64,000 nucleotides of DNA from Carposina sasakii (lineage: Eukaryota > Arthropoda > Insecta > Lepidoptera > Carposinidae), in NCBI GenBank assembly GCA_014607495.2, contig CP053170.1, positions 8,680,001 to 8,744,000 on the forward strand, given 5' to 3'. The translations under genes were made by a program, and so were the position numbers. Shown here in pieces: positions 42,701-51,700 of this stretch (its first letter is position 1; each line of letters begins with the position of its first letter). A model generated the notes under the pieces. It was not told the DNA's origin. It saw nothing but the letters and a program-made list of their open reading frames with translations, and searched no databases.

Positions 42701-45700
42701 CAAGACTACTGCTATAGGGGGATTTTATCCATTGTCACCACGTTGGGAAGGCGAGGCGGGTTGATCACTGCAGTGTGATTTAGGCACTATGTTGTCAACA
42801 CGGAAGCCGCTTCTGCCCACCTCCTTATGTACATACATAAAATCACGCCTCTTTTCCGGAGAGGTAGGTTAGTATAGATCACGGATCTCCTCTTGCTTTT
42901 TTTTCACTTCATCATGATATTCTTCATGCACGCTAGTTGATTTGTAACCAAACAACGGTGGTTCACCTCTTACCTCGTGGAACTTTGTTAATTTTTAACC
43001 GAAAATTTTCCGCGGTTGACTCATCCCATACCACTAGGCTTGTCGGTGAAAAGTGGGTGTGAAATTTGATGATCCTAAATCTAAACTGTCAAACTTACAA
43101 AGGCACTAACTTTTACCTTTCTACAATAATACGAGCCAATCATATTATGTTTTAACAAAAATATTGCGACACTTGATCAAACAAAGTATCAAATACCTCA
43201 ATCACTCTGCGCATCCGTGCTTATAAAATAGTAAAAATAGTATGTTTTACTTCAATACCGTTCCAAACATAGTCAACAATGTTCAAATGATTACCTTGGA
43301 TTCTAGCAACTGACGACGGTGAGATCCTACCTAATAATTTGTGAAAACTTTACTGTGTACAATGAACCCTAGGAATAAGAAACATAGTATAAGTGCATCT
43401 CATACAATTATCGCCTTTAAATTTTTAATAGCTGCAATATTACAATGGAAAATTTTTATTCATCATTAACAACAACAAAAAAATAAGGCAAGGTAAATCT
43501 AGGAATATAAGTTAGTTGGTTCGGTAGATAGAACTAACATGGAAAATTCCTGATGATATTGGCGAAACATATGTCGATTAAAATTAATTGGTTTTCGGAT
43601 TAGCAGCTATGTATTTATGGTTGCATGCTAATCTGGCTTCTCGTTGCGACTGTAGTGTCTTGTGTTCGTGATCATGAGTAGGCAGATCCGAGGGTCAGCG
43701 GAGGGTATAGGGCCCGGTGGCGGGCGATCCCTCAATAAATATAGGAAACTTGCTGCTGCCCGCGACATTGTCCACGTGTCCGTTTATAAAGTAGATTGGT
43801 TGAGTACATGTCAAAAGAAAGTTATCTATACATAGCTAAGTTTTAGTTACCTAATCACTCATCTTCCTAAAACTTTGCATAGTTGGGAGTCAGAACAAGG
43901 GCATAGGCTACATTATGTAGACCACGCGAACGAAGTCGCGGGCAACAGCTAGTCTTTTCTAATAGTAAACAAACCTTGCCCACATGTAGGCTGATGGCAC
44001 CTTTATTAGCTCGTCTCTGTCTATTTTAATCTTATTTTACATATCTATAAATAGCAAAGTATTAATTATCTTAGCTTAGATCTAATACATAACCTAGACA
44101 TATATTTACCTCCGATTTACCAGAAAAAAGTTAATTGATATAATGTTTAGTGTACTCATAATACCTACTAGATATTACAAAAACGAAAAATATCTACTGT
44201 TTTGCAAGACGGTGTGTTATTTAAATATTTTTTTTGTACACGACATTCAGTGGTTTAGATTAAACTCATTTGGAAAATTTATCACTTGAAAAAATATCTA
44301 TAGTATATATATATCTCTAAGTTATATTGTCTATTTATAGGTGCAGATAATGTAACATTCATAATTAACTCGTGTCCTACATTATTGTTATACCTATAAT
44401 GTTGCGGGTACCTAACATTAGTAACCAACCAGCAAGTTTCGTTAAAACATGAGGATAAACAAATAAAAAACTACTTCGATAGGTGCCATGTGAGGGAGCA
44501 CTATGAAAGGATTTTCCCGAAATTCTACGAGTTTGGGCATAAGAGCTTACATAGATGAAGCATAGATGAAGTCGTGCGCTGCCGGTAGTTATTATAAGAG
44601 ACTATTTATAATTTATGTGAGTTAAGTGTTACTATGATTATCTGATATCTAATCCAATGTAAGATTCTTTTATGTTACTTAGTTTTGACTGTGTCGCTGG
44701 GAACTTTCTTGCTATTTCTTCTTCCAAAATTCACTGAAATAGTGTAACTGTAATCTTAGAATCATGCGGTGTGTCAGACCTCGAATGTTGGTTTTGCCTT
44801 AGAGGAGAACTGTCAAGCAGTTCTCTGGATTTCGTCTTTAGGCGACCTTAACTCTTATTAGCTCCACGTTGGTGGCTATTAAGCCCCGAATTGCCAACAT
44901 ATGCCTGACAGACCGTAACAAATCGCACCTTGGGTGACCGTTGCCAAAGCAAAAGCTTTGCGATTTATTTTTTTAGGTTGTTTCAATTCACGTCCTTTTT
45001 TTGTTTGGTAGCGGTTTCATTTTGGGGTGCGAACATAGAAAGTAACATATAAAAAGACCATCGACAACAAGTTGTTAATGCTTTCATGTGGAATAAATGA
45101 TTTTGAACTATATAAGACCTAAGTGATCTCCTTTATGATCTTGCAGTTCTGGCTAACCCATTCCGGGAAATCAGTCGTGCAAGAATATGTAAAGTCCTAT
45201 AAATGGATACAATATGATATTTCACTGGAAAGTTTAATGCCCACACAACACAGTTACTTTAGGGTATTACCAGACCAATCGATCGATGGTATAATGGATT
45301 AGTCGACGTCGATCGATGTTTCTATCAAACCAATTAGATCAACGTCACCGATACCATCTATCGATAGTTAGTCGAATGCTACTCGTATACGTTTGATCTA
45401 TTGAAGCTACTAAAGCAATCGACATTGGTCTGGTAACACCCTAAGGATCATTCCGATTAAACAGCCACCACATATAAAGTTCCTCCTTTCTACCCAGGTA
45501 TACTGGCAGATCAAGTTGTTCTGCCTGTCACCATGGGCGCTGATCCTGGCGCGCGCGGTGGCCGGCATCCCCTGCTCAGCATGCTACATCGTACTGCCGA
45601 TCTACCTGAAGGAGATCAGTGATATTGACTTGAGAGCTGCTGTGGGCTCGCTTCTCATCATGAATAGGTATGCTTTGGTGTCCTTTCGTTTATAATTTTT

Positions 45701-48700
45701 GCTAACGAGTATTAATTACTAGCTGTACGTAGTATGTGTGGAAACACAGGTTCACTCTCTATTCCTTCGCTCTCACAGTCCGATGGGGTGGAATGGCTAA
45801 GTGACAATTTTGCTACATTTTAATCTGTAAGTACATGAAATAAATTCAGTGATACCCGCTCGTGACTAAGATCGATCCCATGCCCCGATCGAAAGGCGAT
45901 TAGTCTAAATCATTGGGTTATTACCGCCTTTTGTAAGTACCGCCTGCAAAATGCTGTGTAATCATACCACTAGGATTTTTGGATTTATGGATTACGAAAT
46001 TTTGGATACGAGTACAAAATCCAGAAAATAAAATGTTTCTGTTTCAAGATTATGGGAACATGCATAAGATAGCTTGGGAATATTTCCATAATCCTGTCTT
46101 GTTCTACGTACACGTATCGATGGTGAGTATTTTTTCCTCTACGCAATACTTAGTTATGTCATGGTTCCATTATTCATTAGTATTTGCTCTCCTATCACGT
46201 ACCTATAATGTGGTCAAGTTCGAGCGTTGACTTGAACGCCGATCAACTGATGACCCTCGATATATCTGTCTTTTTACAAACAACAGCAACTTACTTCAAT
46301 CCAAGTATATAGTGTTCTGTGCTTCAATCTCTGTGGTTTGGTATTCGCATGGTATGCCATAACTATATAATAAAGTAGGTATTCCCAAGGGGTATATAAC
46401 TACCTACCTCATAACTTATTCCATTATCATTCAAGGAACTATAATATCATAATATACGACCACCGTATTACCACAGAAAAACTACTTTTAAAATTCTCTC
46501 TCTTTAAAGGGCTGTATATCTATACAGTATTTACATACATACATACATATAATCACGCCTTTATCCCTAACGGGGTGGGCAGAGCACTAAGGGTCGATAT
46601 AATCACATGGTGCCACTTCTGACCAATTTTGAGGGTATAGTTAAGATGTACAAGTTCGGTTAGTAGTGACAGGTGGTCAGCCCATCGCCTACAAAATACC
46701 AAGACCCTCTTGTCCCTCTACTGACTTGTACAGTATGCCCGGAAAGAGAAGCGGCTGTAGTACTATACGTTGTTTTTTCACTCCCATAGTTCAGTATTTA
46801 TTTATTAAATATTACAAATGAATTACACTGGGGGTTAATTTTGACTCCACAAAACTATTTTTATAGTGGAGTCCAAATCCAGGTATAAAGTGTCCCTCAG
46901 TACGGTAGTTTTGCCATTCTAAAGGACACCCAGTTATACTTCTTATCCTTATTGTCAAGCATATATATTTTTTCTCTATTACATATATACCATATATTCG
47001 AGGAGTGTCGTTGGGACTTCACGACCTAATTCCCACCGGACGACCAGGGAAACGTCAAGGCGAAACCGGTTCACAGTTGAAATGCTGAAAACTCGTACTA
47101 AGCGTTTTGCTTCAAAATTCATAGTGCGAACGGCCAAGTGGAACTCCCTGCCTGAATCCCTGTTCCCCATGAACATTGGTCTTCAAGTCGAGAGTGAACC
47201 GGTTTATTTTAGGCAAGCGCGCTCCATCTTAGACCGCAGCGGTGCTTACCATCAGGCGCGTTGTGGTCAAGCGTAAGCCTATTTAATAAAAAACAAGAAT
47301 CTATTCAGTATAGAATACACATTATAAATTCTGAAAGTACTTTTTTTACAATTAGCTAGGCAAACATTTGACCGCCATCGTGCCTGATGTTAAGCAAGAT
47401 GCGGCCTAGGGTGGTACATGTTTGCCTAGAAAGTGCCTATTCACTCTAGCTTTGAAGAGACCAATGTTGTAGTGGTCGGGAAATACATCGACAGGAGGTG
47501 CATTCCACTCCTTAGCCGTTCGCATTACAAACGAGTTAGCATAACGTTTGGTTTTGGTGGGATATCAAGAACATAAGGGTGATACGCTAGTCTGCGTCTA
47601 GTATCCCGATGGTGAAAAGGCATAAAAATTATCGAAGTACCTGAGGTATTTCTCGACCAAACCGTTAGATCTGAGGTTATGCTGACCAAAGACCTTGCAC
47701 CATGCCGTGCAATGATCCTGGCCATTTTCGAATAGTCAGAGGCAAAGGAAAATAACAATGAATTTTCATGTAAATTCCTAGGCCGTTTTATAAAATTGAG
47801 ACCGTGACGAAACCATTATAGTTATTTTAAATTAGCATATCTTTTAGTAGAAACTAATCTAGTTTTTACAACTATCAATTACGAGTATTTTACAGACAAT
47901 TCTATTGTGCGCATTAAAATAAATATGTAATTAAAATAAATGTAGTCACTTACTAACAGTAAATAATTTATTTTCTTTTCTAAACCTATCGTCATTAGGG
48001 TTACCATTTGCCAAATGACCTACGCTGAGATTCTTAGTGGTAGGTATTTTTTAAAAGCATTGACTAAAAGATAAAATAAATAAATGCGTAGTATTTTATT
48101 TAAATTTTGACTGAACCAAACCTAGTACCTAAAAACGAATGAACTTCCCGCAGAATAAATGTTACCTTACTGTAAACCTACCATGTGTTCTCGGCTGAGT
48201 AGTATATAGGTAGTATCACCCCATCTATGTTGATGGGTATCGTAAGAGGAGTTTAAGGGTTTTCGCGAGTTGCGTTAATAACATATTCAAAAAATCACAC
48301 TGCAGTCCGATCCGCCTGCCCAGCGTGGTGACTATGGGCAAATACCCCCTTGTGGCAGTAGGCTTGTGGCGTGCTCTGTAGGAGGCCTACGTCCAGCAGT
48401 GGACTGCAACAGACTGAAGTGGATGGGTAATATTAACAAGACGTAGCAATATACCATTGGAATTAGAAGTCGAGTTTAAGCAGGGCTACGTTTGTTCCTA
48501 GTTAAAATTTTAAATTTCCGAATAGTTAGGCGCCAATTTTTTTTTACACTTTAATGGTATCTTCTAGAAACATCGGTTACCTAGCCTCGTATGTGGGCGC
48601 AGACCTTCTGCCAGTAAACACCATGCTCTGGCTGGGCCTGGCGGTGCCCACGGTGGTGTTCTTCATATTCCTCGCCATGCCGGAGACGCCGGAGTTCCTA

Positions 48701-51700
48701 GTCAAGCAGGGGAAGATCGAGGTAAACTTCTTTGTGTTTCTAAGATTGGCTCTTTCATTATCGTCATTTCAACCATATGAAGTCCACTGCTACAGAGTAG
48801 GTATTTAAAAGCCACAGTTGAAAATAAGCCTCTCACTCTCTCTTATTTTATTAGCTATCGCAAGCGTAACTCCAAGTATAAGGTTTACAGAGGACAGAAG
48901 GAGTATGGTGTCTAAGTCTGACACCTTTTTTTATCGAAAACAGTGTATCCGCTGCGCAGATGATGGGTACAGACAAAATATGAGCCAATGACGCATTGTC
49001 GGCCGCAGCGCAGTACCACTTACTTATCCCGTCTCCCCTTGATATCTCGCATTCCTCATTGAGAAAGCTTGATATTATAACTTCAAAGTCTATATTTCTC
49101 ACGATGCTCTCAAAACCTATTTAAGGGGACTAGCATCAGCTCTGCTCAATTCCATTTCATTACGTCAATACCTGGTTACAGAATATGGATTTATGTTTTT
49201 TTAGGAAGCTAAGTCAGTTCTGGCCTGGCTACGGGGAGTGACGGTGGTGGACCGCTCACTCCAGGCGGAGGTAGAAGCCATCGTCCGCGTAGAGAAGCAG
49301 ACACAAGCAGACTCTAAATCTGCGTGGAATATTATTTGTGAGTATATTATAAGCTGTTCTTTATATGCTTGACAGAGCCTTTGACTCCAAACTTATCGGA
49401 AGAATTGAATATAATGCGCCTATACTTCAAATATTAATAATTCTTCTATGCTGATCTAGGAATGAAAAAAAATGTATAAAACTACAGCTGCTTCTCTTCC
49501 CGGGCATACTGTACAAGTCAGTACAGGGACAAGAGGGTCTTGGTGTTTTATAGGCGATGGGCTGACCACCTGTCACTACTAACCGAACTTGTACATCTCA
49601 ACTATAGCCTTAAAATTGGTCAGAAGTGGTACCATGTGGTTCTATCGGCCCTTGAATAGAATAGAATAGAATTGAATAGTTTTTTGTTTGAGAATTGGCC
49701 ATACACGGACAGAAACAACATAGAACAAGACAATAGAAATAGGATAGAAATAGTTATAGATCAAAAGAAAGAGGTAGACAGGTAGAAGCAGACATATAAA
49801 GAAGAACAGTAAGAAGAACTGTCTGCCCTTGGTGCTCTGCCTACCCCGTAAGGTATAAAGGCGTGATTATTAAATATGTATGTATACTAGGTATACTTCA
49901 AATTCGTACAGGCCCGTGACTGGGATCGAACTTACGCCTCCCCCTTGGAAGGTGCACGTCTTAACCACTGGGATAGCCCAGCGCTTTTAATTAATTTATT
50001 TCATGTATAGATTTTAATGTTGTAAAATTATCACTTAGCTCGTGCCTCAGAAAGCACGTAAAACTGTTGGTCCTGCGCCTGATCTCTGTCCGGTCGTGTC
50101 GGCTTTCCTTCCCATCGGACTTTGAGAGTGAGGGAATAGAGAGTGAATCTGTGTTTGTGCAGACACTTGTGCACTATAATATCTCCTACGTACCTGGCCA
50201 ATCTCCGTAGGGCCGTTCGGCCTTGGCCGAAATACGGTCGGAGATCATCATACTTCAAATAGACGCATTACATAATAATATCACAGGTTTTAGGCAAGCG
50301 GAATATTTAGCGCTAGGTTCCCCGCATCAAAGAGCAATAAAGTCCTGGCGGCATCCTTTATAACCCCGCAGTAGCTTCACGTACTACATATTATATCTAA
50401 CAAACATAATTATGTACAATACATATGGCTGTGTTCCCAGAATAGGGCAGGATCCAAAAGGGAATCCTACAGTAGGGTGGCCAACCGTCCTGTTTTCCCA
50501 AGACATGTCCTGTTATTTCGGGGTGTCCTGGGCTGTCCTGGATAGTTTTTAAGCATCGTCCTGAGTTTTGAAGTCCTGACACATTCGCTGTTGGCAAATT
50601 TTCTTAAGGTGCCGACATCGGACAAATAATCGTCAGCTCTAGAAAGCCTAAAAGAAGCAAATACGTAGTCACCGGCACTAAATGTGTTAAAGACCTATGT
50701 TTTGAAATTCGCACGCCACTAACTCCCTCCAATCATTTTTGTCACTTCGCTCGCACATGTATAGTCCTGTCTTTTAATCGAAATGTATTGTATATTGTAT
50801 ATATTAATGTATTTCTTCCTCAAATCCTGTTTTTCAAAGTTTTGAGATGGCAACCCTATCCTACAGCCACTTTTATTATAGCGGTCCTAGATGTAAATGA
50901 CTAGTGACAAGTATTATCTAGTACTCTTCACGTAGGTATTAATATGCTGCAATATCACCGTGGAGAATTTGTCCATAACATGCTTAATCTTTCTGTTTCC
51001 AGTACACGACCAGCCAACTCTGAAAGCATTCATCATTACCTTAATCATCAAAATAACCCAGCAGTTCGACGGCTACCTGATAGTGCTGATCTATGCAGGC
51101 CTGGTCTTTCAAAGGGCGTCGGAGTTCATCAGCTTAGAGCTCAGCCCGAACAAGCAGGTCATGATGATTGGAGTCGTCCAATTAATTGGGTCTATTGTTT
51201 CTACTAGTGTCATTGAGAAGACTGGGAGAAAGGTAATATATGAAGAAGAAGTTATTCTACCCATTTCATTATTTTTTTAACAATTTAGATATTGTACACG
51301 GTATAATAAAGCAGAGAACCCTGGGCATGACCAAAGATCTAGTATTGGTCTATTGAAAAGCTTACGGTTAAGCTCTGATGCGAACCATGAACTGTCAGAG
51401 CAGAAATGTTTCATTGTGGAAACATGCCGCTTTTATCAATGAAGAGCGTCATAGCGCAATCGATGAAACTTTATCCTGGTGGTATCCCTAATCAGTGAAT
51501 AAAATCATAATAAAATAAAAATAAATAATCGGGTGAAGAATTTTTCCCATTTTCTTTATTAATAATTTTATAGTGGCACCATGTGGTTCTATCGGCCCTT
51601 AGTGCTCTGCCTACCCCGTAATATAATATCTTGACTAAGATAAATTTATAAAAACACTTCTCCATTAATATAATCCGTTAGGATATGGTTGATCATTTCA

